Below the pieces are notes generated by a model. The model did no database searches, was not told the origin of the DNA, and worked only from the letters and a program-made list of their open reading frames with translations. From Fidelibacterota bacterium (GTDB taxonomy: Bacteria > Fidelibacterota > UBA2242 > JAFGTP01): 20,994 bases of DNA. Where the stretch lies: NCBI GenBank assembly GCA_021735285.1, contig JAIPHI010000021.1, forward strand, positions 1 through 20,994, read 5' to 3'. This document shows, piece after piece, positions 6,334-14,236 of this stretch; position 1 is the stretch's first letter, and each line of letters opens with the position of its first letter. The position numbers and the translations under genes were made by a program.

Positions 6334-9198
6334 ATGCGAGCTAATTGGTTAATTATTATTTTAATAATAAGTTTATTTATTTCTTTTACCTTGATTGGCT
6401 GTGCTCGAAAAAAGACTTATAATTACACTCAATATGTAAACCCAATTATCGGAACCGGAGTCTATTCTATGAAAGGTGCGATGGGAAATAGTAATACCTT
6501 TCCGGGAGCCGCCCTACCCCATGGAATGGTACAATTGAGTCCTGATACTGGTCCCCACATTGCAGGATATCTGCACAGCGATTCTACAATTCAGGGCTTT
6601 AGCCACACTCATTTATCAGGAACAGGTTGCTGGGGATTGGGTAATTTTCTGGTAATGCCAATTACGGGTGCAATTAAAACTACTGAAGAAGAGTATTGTG
6701 CAAAATTTGATAGAGATTCAGAAGTAGCAAAACCCGGTTATTATGCTGTGAAGTTGAATGATTACAATATTGTCGCGGAGTTAACAGTTACTAAAAGAAC
6801 GGGGCTGCATAAATACACTTTCCCGGAAGATGAAAATAGTCATATACTTTTTGATGTGACCCATAATCTGGCTGATGATGATCCTCTCAATGCAGATGTT
6901 GAAATAATTAATAATAATCAAATAGCAGGGTCAATTACCATTCCGAATCCTTTTTGCGGTGGCAAAACACCCTATACAGTATATTTTTCCGCGCTTACTT
7001 CCAAGTCCTTTGATAGTTTTGGCACCTGGAATGGTAATAAAATAACTGAGGATAGTCGAACAACAACAGGGGCGAATATAGGTTGTTATATTGATTTTGC
7101 TACATCTGAGCAGGAAGAAATATTAATTAAAGTGGGTGTTTCTTTTGTAAGCAAAGAACAGGCATTATTAAATGTAAAAGAGGAAATACCGAATTGGGAC
7201 TTTGCTAAAATCAAAGAGCAGGCTGATAATATCTGGAATGAAAAGTTGAACAAAATTCAAGTAGAAGGTGGGATTGAAGAGGATAAAATTAAATTCTATA
7301 CAGCAATATATCACACTTTATTGGGGCCCTACACTGCTTCCGATGTGAATGGAAAATATAAAGGGATGGATCATAAAATTCATACTGTAACTGATCATAC
7401 GTACTATCACGTATATTCGCTCTGGGATACTTTTCGTTCTGAACATCCCCTCCTTAACCTCATAGAGCCGGAGCAGCAAAATGAAATGATACAAACGCTA
7501 CTCGATAAACAGAGAGAAGGTGGCTGGCTGCCTAAATGGGAATTTGCCAATCGCTATACCAATTGTATGGTCGCTGATCACGCTACTTCAATTATCGCTG
7601 AATCTTATTTGAAAGGAATCAGAAACTATGATACTGAAAAGGCTTACCAGGCTATGCGAAAAAATTCCGTAAGTCTGCCCGGCCGGGGTGATATAAAAGT
7701 TATAAGTAAATCCGCTGATTTCATCCCTTTAAAACTGTATCGGGATGGGAAAGCACGCACCCTCTGGAAAACAGGTGATGAGACAAAAGAACTAGAATTT
7801 GACTGGAAATTCAAGTATAATGATATGAAGTGGCACAATTTTCTAATGAAATATGACCAGGATGCAAAGCTACAGGTATTTATTGATGGGGAGCAAGTGA
7901 CAGAAAGTGATGAGGAAGTACCGGCTTTTGAGGAAGAAGAACCGTGGCGGATCGGAGTCCACCGGATAAATGATAAATCAGGTCTATATTATACCGGACA
8001 GATTGGGCAAATTGGTATTTATAATAGAGCACTTAACAATGAAGAAATAGATAAATTGGCTAATAAAGAAGAAATAACTAAAAACCGTGAAATATATTTT
8101 TCTAATAAATCTCAAATACCTTCAGGAATGAACATAGGAGGAGATGCCGAATTCGAGCAGAATGAATTTGGGTCTTCCATAATTTTCGATGGTATTGATG
8201 ATTTAGTAGAAATCGATGATCCTGAAAGTATTAACAGCGAAGTGACACTATCACTCTGGTTTAAAACCAGTGCCCCTACAGACTTTCAGGGTCGATGTGG
8301 CTTAGATTATTATAACAAATCTGGGTATATTCCTCATGATATAGAATGGGGCGGCTGGGGTTCTGTCTCAACTACTCTGGAAGATTGTTACAATGATTTT
8401 TGCATTGCTAGAGTTGCTAAAGCAATGGGTAAAACAGAGGACTATAGCCTGTTCAGGAAAAGAGCCGGATTTTACAAGAATTTATACGATCAAAATTCCG
8501 GATTTATGCGTCCTCGCAATAAAGATGGCTCCTGGAAAAAACCCTTTGCTCCGCAAGAGTGGGAAGGCTTTACCGAAGGTAATTCCTGGAGCTATAGCTG
8601 GTTTGTACCCCATGATGTCCCAGGCTTAATGGAATTGATGGGTAAGGCGCAATTTATAGAAAAACTAGACCATCTCTTCTCTAACTGGGCCTATCCTAAA
8701 TGGGATGAGCATTTCTCCACCTACTGGCATGGCAATGAACCTTCACAACAGGTACCCTATTATTATAATTATGCAGAACAACCCTGGAAGACTCAAAAAG
8801 TTGTTGATGCAATCATGAATGATTTGTATGGAATTGAAGCCAATGGAATCCCGGGCAATGAAGATGTGGGGCAGTTATCAGCATGGTTTGTCCTCAGTGC
8901 TATGGGTTTTCATCCGGTCGCACCTGCGGAATGTACTTATATGATTGGTCGTCCACTATTTGATAAAATTACAATCCATCTTAATGATAAATATTATAAT
9001 GCTGAAAAATTTACTATCCAGGTTAACAATAATTCCCGGGAAAACAAATATATCCAATCTTTATCAATAAATGGAAAAGATAGAAATAGAAGCTGGTTTG
9101 ATCATGAGCTTATCAAGAATGGCGGTGAAATTATCTTGGAGATGGGACCTGAACCCAATGAAAATTGGGGCACACAAAATTACCAAACCAAATTTTAA
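6334..9198 (+). CDS. GH92 alpha-mannosidase lipoprotein with an inserted, permuted LamG-like domain
   Basis: The start is ATG 6334, preceded by AGAGGAGGG at 6322-6330; an in-frame ATG at 6277 has no such site. The 954-residue product begins with a lipoprotein signal and lipobox LIGC (Cys23), so it should be membrane-anchored outside the cytoplasm. GH92 enzymes are calcium-dependent exo-alpha-mannosidases. Hallmarks seen are YVNPIIGTG, the PGAALPHGMVQLSPDTG block, GFSHTHLSGTGC, WDTFRSEHPL, FTEGNSWSYSWFVPHD (probable catalytic acid Glu748) and GNEDVGQLSAWFVLSAMGFHPV (Asp844, of the catalytic-base region). The usual family size is about 750 residues. The excess is a jelly-roll insert at about residues 452-653, between the AMRKN and GLDYYNKSGYIP segments. 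Its C-terminal half (FIDGEQV, IGIYNRAL) precedes its N-terminal half (IIFDGIDDLVEIDD, LSLWFKTSAP). The gene converges with GH95. Confidence 0.93.
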   Translation: MRANWLIIILIISLFISFTLIGCARKKTYNYTQYVNPIIGTGVYSMKGAMGNSNTFPGAALPHGMVQLSPDTGPHIAGYLHSDSTIQGFSHTHLSGTGCWGLGNFLVMPITGAIKTTEEEYCAKFDRDSEVAKPGYYAVKLNDYNIVAELTVTKRTGLHKYTFPEDENSHILFDVTHNLADDDPLNADVEIINNNQIAGSITIPNPFCGGKTPYTVYFSALTSKSFDSFGTWNGNKITEDSRTTTGANIGCYIDFATSEQEEILIKVGVSFVSKEQALLNVKEEIPNWDFAKIKEQADNIWNEKLNKIQVEGGIEEDKIKFYTAIYHTLLGPYTASDVNGKYKGMDHKIHTVTDHTYYHVYSLWDTFRSEHPLLNLIEPEQQNEMIQTLLDKQREGGWLPKWEFANRYTNCMVADHATSIIAESYLKGIRNYDTEKAYQAMRKNSVSLPGRGDIKVISKSADFIPLKLYRDGKARTLWKTGDETKELEFDWKFKYNDMKWHNFLMKYDQDAKLQVFIDGEQVTESDEEVPAFEEEEPWRIGVHRINDKSGLYYTGQIGQIGIYNRALNNEEIDKLANKEEITKNREIYFSNKSQIPSGMNIGGDAEFEQNEFGSSIIFDGIDDLVEIDDPESINSEVTLSLWFKTSAPTDFQGRCGLDYYNKSGYIPHDIEWGGWGSVSTTLEDCYNDFCIARVAKAMGKTEDYSLFRKRAGFYKNLYDQNSGFMRPRNKDGSWKKPFAPQEWEGFTEGNSWSYSWFVPHDVPGLMELMGKAQFIEKLDHLFSNWAYPKWDEHFSTYWHGNEPSQQVPYYYNYAEQPWKTQKVVDAIMNDLYGIEANGIPGNEDVGQLSAWFVLSAMGFHPVAPAECTYMIGRPLFDKITIHLNDKYYNAEKFTIQVNNNSRENKYIQSLSINGKDRNRSWFDHELIKNGGEIILEMGPEPNENWGTQNYQTKF

Positions 9199-9217
9199 CC
9201 TTATATATTCTTCAATG

Positions 9218-9244
9218 TGAAATAATATAAAGTATTTTATTTCA
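9218..9244. terminator. Weak AT-rich hairpin between convergent genes
   Basis: TGAAATAA (9218-9225) and TTATTTCA (9237-9244) are exact inverted copies separated by 11 nt. They lie in the 38-nt gap between the two convergent glycosidase genes and overlap the GH95 stop codon. Such a hairpin could end transcription from both sides, but the stem is A/T only and weak. Confidence 0.3.
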
Positions 9245-11687
9245 AATGAAATTTATATGTTTTTCCGGGCTGGGTTGCAAAATCATAAAGATAGGTCTTT
9301 TTTAAACCTATTAATTCAATATTGGCCTTTGGTGAAATTTTTGCAGGCTTGAGATCTTTTGTTTTATAAAATGGATTAGGATTGGTTCCTACCGCTTTCT
9401 TAAGTTGCGCGTTGCCTGCTGCTTCTATCGGATTGTAAATTCTTAATCTACAATTTCCACTTAATTCCGAATCAACTTTCAGACTATCAATTTTCCCATT
9501 TTTCCAGCTAATATCTATTTGAAAGCCACCTTGAGCTTGAAGTCCCTTGATTTCACCATTTTTCCATTTATCAGGCAAGGCCGGTAGAATAAATATAAAA
9601 CCATCATGACTCTGCATCAGCATCTCTGCTATTCCGGCAGCGCAACCAAAATTTCCATCGATCTGAAAAGGTGGATGGGCGTCCAGCATGTTGGGGTAAG
9701 TCCCGCCTTTCTCTTCTCCATTGGAGAGAATAGCAGGATTTATCTGATCCTGTAGTAATTTATAAGCATGCTCTCCATCCAGAAGGCGAGCCCAGAGATT
9801 AACCTTCCAGCCCATAGACCAACCTGTGGATTCATCTCCCCGGTATTTAAGAGAATTTTTAGCAGCCTGAAAGAGCAAGGGCGTCCTATAGGGGGAAATT
9901 TGATTTCCAGGATACAGGCCATAGAGATGGGAAACATGTCTGTGATGATCGGTAGTATCATCCCAGTCAAATAACCATTCCTGCAATTGATTATATTGAC
10001 CAATTTGCATAGGAGGTAATTTGTCACGCAGATTCAACAATGTATCTCGCAATGGTTCATCTTGTTCCAGAATCTTTGAAGCACGAATCACATTTGTAAA
10101 TAGATCAAAGAGCAATTGATTATCCATTGTGGTTCCAAAACTGGCTGTAATGCCTTCCATGTATTCATTTTCCGGTGAAGTAGAAGGACCAATCACAAGA
10201 TAGCCGGTATCGGGGTCTTTAACTAATTCATCGATATAAAAAATAGCAGCATCTTTTAAGACCGGATAAAATTTCTCCAAAAAATCATGATTTCCGGAAT
10301 ACATATAATGCCGCCAGATAGATTGAGTTAACCAGGCACTGCCAGTCTGCCACAAGCCCCAATAGGCTCCATCGTAAATACCAGCAGCACGCCAGATATC
10401 AGTATTGTGATGAACAACCCAGCCTCTGGCATCGTAAAGTGTTTTTGCACATTCCTGCCCGGTTTCGGAAAGGCCCTTAATTAATTTAAAGAGAGGCTGT
10501 GCCATTTCAGGTAGATTAGTTTTGTCTGCAGGCCAGTAATTCATCTCCAGATTAATATCCAGGGTATATTTGCAATCCCAGGGCGGGCTCATCTCATGAT
10601 TCCAGATACCCTGCAGTGTAGCCGGCTGACCACCAGGTTGCGAGCTGCTGATGAGCAAATATCTGCCAAATTGAAAATAGAGCGCAGCAAGGTGAGGATC
10701 GTAGCCCTCGGGATAATTTTCAATCCGGATATCAGTGGGCTTGTGAGCTGCATTGGTTGTTCCTAGGTCCAGTTCAACTCTATTGAAATATTTTTGATAA
10801 TTATGAATATGCTTGTTCTTGGCTGTATCGTAATCTTGCTCGAGAGCTGCTTGCAGACGGGTTGTGGCTTCCTTCTCATGGTTAACACTCAGCTCTTTAT
10901 AATTTTTAAAATTTGTCCCGATTGAGATGTAAAATTTGACTGAGTTGGCATTTTTAATCATGATACTTGTATCTTGCACAACGATACTGCCACCATCCAG
11001 GATTGGCTTGACCTGGGTCTCAAATTTTATTTTGCCTTCAATGCCTTCTCTGTTTCCCGATTTTCCTGCTAATATTATTTTATTTTTATTGTATTTTTCA
11101 GAATGAGTTTGCGGACTTGTGAAATGCAATTCACAATTAATTTGTTCAGGCCTATCAGCAGTAACTTTCATGATTATTACATCGTCAGTAAAGGAAGAGA
11201 ATATTTCACGTCTGAAAGTAACCCCCTCTACTGAATATGAGACTGATGAGACTGCCTTTTCAATGTTCAAGTCCCGATAATAATTTGAAAAGTTTTGATG
11301 ACCGGGGAAATTGATATGTAAGTTGCCTACCGGTTGATAGGGCATGCCATTCTGTTCATTCATCATATTGTCATTTGCTAATTTTTGAGCCTTTTTATAT
11401 TTGCCCTGAAAAAGTAATTTTCTGACCTGCGGAATATAAGGACCGGATTCAGCATCACAATTATTATAGGGATGGCCGGCCCAAACGGTCTCCTCATTCA
11501 GTTGTAATTTTTCTCGAGCAGGATTGCCAAATATCATAGCACCCAGACGGCCATTACCAATAGGCAAAGCTTTATTCCAGCCATCAGCAGGCTCATCATA
11601 CCAGAGCTTTAATGGCACGGCCGATTTTGTAGAACCAAATGATAAGATTAATGATAATAACAAAAGAAAAAAGATAGTCTTCTTCAT
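9237..11687 (-). CDS. GH95 glycoside hydrolase (alpha-L-fucosidase or alpha-L-galactosidase)
   Basis: The 816-residue enzyme has a Sec signal peptide (hydrophobic residues 5-18, likely cleavage near Ala23) and no lipobox Cys. GH95 enzymes are inverting exo-hydrolases that remove terminal alpha-1,2-L-fucose or alpha-L-galactose. Motifs visible are LWYDEPADGWNKALPIGNGRLGAM (about residues 28-51), LNEETVWAGHP, ATLQGIWN (357-364), DINLEMNYWP (377-386), GPSTSPENEY (500-509, probable catalytic acid Glu506) and HPPFQIDGNFG (671-681, Asp677). By eye Asn379 aligns with the catalytic Asn423 of the Bifidobacterium enzyme AfcA, Asp377 with its Asn421, and Asp677 with its Asp766. The start is supported by TGGAGG read on the minus strand (11694-11699), 6 nt from ATG. 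Exact substrate cannot be told from sequence. Confidence 0.93.
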   Translation of the reverse strand: MKKTIFFLLLLSLILSFGSTKSAVPLKLWYDEPADGWNKALPIGNGRLGAMIFGNPAREKLQLNEETVWAGHPYNNCDAESGPYIPQVRKLLFQGKYKKAQKLANDNMMNEQNGMPYQPVGNLHINFPGHQNFSNYYRDLNIEKAVSSVSYSVEGVTFRREIFSSFTDDVIIMKVTADRPEQINCELHFTSPQTHSEKYNKNKIILAGKSGNREGIEGKIKFETQVKPILDGGSIVVQDTSIMIKNANSVKFYISIGTNFKNYKELSVNHEKEATTRLQAALEQDYDTAKNKHIHNYQKYFNRVELDLGTTNAAHKPTDIRIENYPEGYDPHLAALYFQFGRYLLISSSQPGGQPATLQGIWNHEMSPPWDCKYTLDINLEMNYWPADKTNLPEMAQPLFKLIKGLSETGQECAKTLYDARGWVVHHNTDIWRAAGIYDGAYWGLWQTGSAWLTQSIWRHYMYSGNHDFLEKFYPVLKDAAIFYIDELVKDPDTGYLVIGPSTSPENEYMEGITASFGTTMDNQLLFDLFTNVIRASKILEQDEPLRDTLLNLRDKLPPMQIGQYNQLQEWLFDWDDTTDHHRHVSHLYGLYPGNQISPYRTPLLFQAAKNSLKYRGDESTGWSMGWKVNLWARLLDGEHAYKLLQDQINPAILSNGEEKGGTYPNMLDAHPPFQIDGNFGCAAGIAEMLMQSHDGFIFILPALPDKWKNGEIKGLQAQGGFQIDISWKNGKIDSLKVDSELSGNCRLRIYNPIEAAGNAQLKKAVGTNPNPFYKTKDLKPAKISPKANIELIGLKKTYLYDFATQPGKTYKFHLK

Positions 11688-12002
11688 CAGTATTCCTCCA
11701 AAAACAGGATAAATTTATTTACAAGTTTTAACAGGGTTAATATGGTATTTAATAGGATTAATATCAAGCAATATATTGAAGGAAAGATAAGTAAGGGGAG
11801 AGGATTTTTGTTGAGTCATTCGATGATTGATAATTTTCCATAAATCTTTTCGAAAGCTTTAAAGTCTGGTAAAATGAAAATATTTATTTTTTTTGGATTG
11901 AATGAAGGTTTTGGCTCATGCATTTGTATAATATCTCTACTTATGGAAATAATAAATATAGTATAACAACAAAATTAAAGAAATGATAATATCTATAAAA
12001 AT
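11688..12002. other. Gene-free stretch before the second accessory block
   Basis: No open frame here looks coding. It holds the GH95 ribosome site and candidate promoter at its left end. At 11909-11924 there is a partial copy of the 40-bp repeat found at 13364 and 14054 (TTTTGGCTCATGCATT, 15 of 16 positions matching the consensus). The right part, 11925-12002, is AT-rich and featureless apart from being just downstream of the 12003 gene stop. Confidence 0.5.
11739..11767 (-). promoter_or_regulatory. Candidate promoter for the GH95 gene
   Basis: On the minus strand TTGATA (11762-11767) and CATATT (11739-11744) are 17 nt apart, matching the -35 and -10 consensus at 5/6 and 4/6 positions. The motif TTAATAT (plus-strand reading) occurs twice, at 11737-11743 and 11758-11764, 21 nt apart. 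It overlaps both promoter elements, as an operator on one helix face would. Statistical support is modest in such AT-rich DNA. Confidence 0.3.
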
Positions 12003-12569
12003 TTACTTACAGAGTAATAAGACGTTTTTTACATCCAAATAATCTAGAGAAGAAACTGATAATTCTGAAGAAAACATTATTAATGGGATATCATTCGGTC
12101 TACCAATATCTTTTGATACTTTCCTGCCAAATTTTTCAAAAAGATCTTTGTTATATTGACAATATTCATCTTGGAAATCATTACAATTTTTTATCATTTT
12201 ATTTTTATATTCATAAAAATTTTCCGAACACTTTGAATTAAATTTTTCTAATAATTTCATTCTGGAATTTATATTCTTGTCAAAAAGTTTATCCATGAAA
12301 GTTTGTGAATTATTTTTATCTAAATATTTCCAAGAAATTCTGTAAGAAGTGTGTAGGAAAAAATTTTCAAAATCTATCATGATTGTTAATAACCTATCGT
12401 TATTAAGTTCTGGTCTTTTTGGTTCGTTTTTACATTCTTTTTTTATTTCGAGGCTACAACTTGATGATATTTTTACAATTCTTTCAGAAATAATTGATGC
12501 AGCTTCTTCTAATGATATCTTCTTATTGTCTTCAGTAAAGATACCCTTAATTTTTTTAAAAAAGCCCAT
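12003..12569 (-). CDS. Hypothetical 188-residue helical protein
   Basis: I do not recognise a family. The protein starts MGFFKKIKGIF, a short amphipathic helix with basic residues that could touch a membrane or a partner. The rest is Lys/Asn/Ser-rich and mainly helical, with scattered cysteines and a hydrophobic C-terminal tail ending in VLLLCK. No membrane span or enzyme motif is visible. A very strong minus-strand ribosome site (AGGAGGAGGG) lies directly before ATG. It follows the 192-residue gene on the same strand after 49 nt, so the two are probably co-transcribed and may act together. The low GC is shared with that gene and contrasts with the glycosidase genes. Confidence 0.75.
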   Translation of the reverse strand: MGFFKKIKGIFTEDNKKISLEEAASIISERIVKISSSCSLEIKKECKNEPKRPELNNDRLLTIMIDFENFFLHTSYRISWKYLDKNNSQTFMDKLFDKNINSRMKLLEKFNSKCSENFYEYKNKMIKNCNDFQDEYCQYNKDLFEKFGRKVSKDIGRPNDIPLIMFSSELSVSSLDYLDVKNVLLLCK

Positions 12570-12618
12570 CCCTCCTCCTAAAATATTTACCGAATATTTT
12601 TATAAAATAATAGAACCG

Positions 12619-13197
12619 TTATGATTCATCTTCATTCATTCCAATTATTTCTTTGAATTTTTTTTCAAGTGCTTGTAATAATGGTGGGACTTTATTTCTA
12701 ATATCTTTAGAAGCTTCATGCCATAAACCTGTTTTATCAGGTTTATATTCTTTATTACCTAATTGAGATTGTTCGAATTTACTAATTATATCTCCTAAAA
12801 TTTCAACCAATTCTTGAGTCTTACAAACTACATTATTAGTTAAAAATAGCCGATTCTTATGAAAATATTTGTTTAAATCATTATAAGATTTTATAACATG
12901 CTTTTGTTTCTCAGGTAAGTTTTGGCCTCCTATTTGGATGATATGTACCAATGCTCCTGTTTGGTCTTTTGCTTCTACCAATTTTCTATATAATCCTGTT
13001 ATGACTTCTGAACGTTTTTGATTGATCCATGAAAATTTCTCATATTGTTTAAAAGTTTTCCGTTCAAGTTCTATCTTAAATTTTTCAAGATCCCGTTTAA
13101 ATGTCTGTTCAATAAATTTACGGATCAGGAAGCCAACAACTAAAATAACTACTGTCGGTGTTAAAGTTAAAGTGATTAGTTGTTGCCATGAATTCAT
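12619..13197 (-). CDS. Membrane-anchored helical protein of unknown function
   Basis: The 192-residue protein has one N-terminal membrane segment (about residues 9-28, TLTPTVVILVVGFLI), followed by a charged coiled-coil-like stretch (about 31-60). A cytoplasmic helical domain follows, with KRSEVITGLYRKLVEA and NDLNKYFHKNRLFL. Proteins of this general pattern (short anchor, FK..LE coiled coil, R.EVI..LY..L) are common small accessory proteins; I know no established function. It is the first gene of a likely two-gene minus-strand unit with the 188-residue gene. The ribosome site is modest (AAGGT read on the minus strand at 13203-13207), and a TATACT-like -10 lies further upstream. Confidence 0.8.
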   Translation of the reverse strand: MNSWQQLITLTLTPTVVILVVGFLIRKFIEQTFKRDLEKFKIELERKTFKQYEKFSWINQKRSEVITGLYRKLVEAKDQTGALVHIIQIGGQNLPEKQKHVIKSYNDLNKYFHKNRLFLTNNVVCKTQELVEILGDIISKFEQSQLGNKEYKPDKTGLWHEASKDIRNKVPPLLQALEKKFKEIIGMNEDES

Positions 13198-13363
13198 TTT
13201 TACCTTAATAAATTGTGATTGGTAAAGTATAATTAAAGGTATTAAAATATATATTCATTTGCAAATAATTTACATGGAAGAACAAACTCTTAAATTTTCA
13301 AATATATAGAAAATTTCGAAATAATTGTTGTGTCTATGGTATGAACTATGGATTTAACCAGAG

Positions 13364-13403
13364 TTTTGATTTATGCATTAACCCAGTTAATGCACTCCAA
13401 AGG
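13364..13403. repeat. 40-bp palindrome-bearing direct repeat, copy A
   Basis: The core is TGCATTAAC (13374-13382), three bases, then GTTAATGCA (13386-13394), a perfect 9-bp inverted repeat. It is flanked by TTTTGATTTA on the left and CTCCAAAGG on the right. The whole 40 bp recurs in the same orientation at 14054-14093 with a handful of substitutions. It lies in the 240-nt gap between the 12619 and 13438 genes; the rest of that gap shows nothing else. Confidence 0.85.
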
Positions 13404-13437
13404 GCATTTCAAATAGTTAAACATTGTTATTGCATCA

Positions 13438-13887
13438 CTAAATATTATCTATTAGGATTTCCTGCATGCAAATGTTATCACCGTTTAATATAGATTTTAT
13501 CAACTTAACCTGGACTGGTCTGCCGAAAAGAGATTCAAATATATTTTTTGTATAGCCTGCTGTACAATTACACAAATATGAATTGTTTACACCTGCTTTA
13601 ACCAGAGGGCAGGTGCACTCTTTAAAAATAAGGGTGACCTTACTACCTGATTTTGTCAATCGAGGGCTATTGTAATACTCAGCTTTAAAATTTTTAAAGA
13701 GGTGCTCGACATCGTCATTCATTTGGGATTCATTCCTGATTTTATTTGCACCTGCAAGCAAGACAGAGATTTTTGAACAATTTGTACCACAATCATGTAA
13801 TATTTCAAGTCCCCTTTGTTTGTCCAGTTGTGATAATTGTTGTAAAACTAAATTAATCCATATGGCAATTCTATCCTTATCGGGCAT
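13438..13887 (-). CDS. Small cysteine-rich protein, DUF6144/ATC-hydrolase-like
   Basis: The 149-residue protein has cysteines at 33, 37, 91, 93, 106, 108 and 140. The arrangement is CGTNC in the first helical part, CTCPLV (91-96), LCNCTAGYTKNIFESLFGRPV (from 105) and a final NGDNIC before a beta strand. This pattern, with CPLV, C.C..G...E..FG.PV and a C-terminal strand, resembles the DUF6144 and L-2-amino-thiazoline-4-carboxylate hydrolase-like families as I remember them. Actual activity is unknown, and the clustered cysteines could instead bind metal. The start ATG is preceded by GAAGGGA on the minus strand (13894-13900). The gene is bracketed by the two copies of the 40-bp repeat. Confidence 0.75.
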   Translation of the reverse strand: MPDKDRIAIWINLVLQQLSQLDKQRGLEILHDCGTNCSKISVLLAGANKIRNESQMNDDVEHLFKNFKAEYYNSPRLTKSGSKVTLIFKECTCPLVKAGVNNSYLCNCTAGYTKNIFESLFGRPVQVKLIKSILNGDNICMQEILIDNI

Positions 13888-14236
13888 TGGAGATCCCTTC
13901 TTTTAAGATTTTGTAATTAATCAAGCGGGCTCGATTCTGTGATAATTTAGGTTGATTATAAGTAATAGTAAAAACTTATCATCATTTTTGTAAGCCACTA
14001 ATTATTATATTTATAGCAATTTGCAAGTATTTTCTTCAGATTAGATGAATGGTTTTTGGTTCATGCATTAACACGGTTAATGCACTCCATAGGTTAAAAT
14101 AATAAATTTGAGCTTTACTTTGCATTTTTAAAATTTAATTATAAAATACAGAGTGCAAAATGGATTATGAAACTGAATAGAAATTTTAGATACTAGATCA
14201 TTTTTTAAATAATAAATGTTATCAAGGGAGGGTATC
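13888..14236. other. Intergenic stretch between divergent genes
   Basis: The gap separates the minus-strand cysteine-rich gene from the plus-strand DUF4139-recG unit, so promoters for both should lie here. It contains repeat copy B (14054-14093) and the plus-strand ribosome site at 14226-14232. A TATAAA at 14140-14145 has only a poorly spaced TTGCAT upstream (14-nt spacer), so I do not call a promoter. Confidence 0.5.
14054..14093. repeat. 40-bp palindrome-bearing direct repeat, copy B
   Basis: TGCATTAAC (14064-14072), three bases, GTTAATGCA (14076-14084), with TTTTGGTTCA on the left and CTCCATAGG on the right. It has the same orientation as copy A, with changes only at single positions in the flanks and in the 3-nt loop. 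Copies A and B bracket the 149-residue gene with 650 nt between them. Confidence 0.85.

Noticed and set aside
13364..14093. CRISPR array or integron attC sites
   Set aside because: Only two full copies 690 nt apart with a gene between, no regular spacers, no cas genes or integrase, and no attC-type R/L box structure recognisable.
14216..14236. Upstream ATG for the DUF4139 gene
   Set aside because: The ribosome site AAGGGAGG lies between it and ATG 14237, and only the later start gives a signal peptide at the N-terminus.
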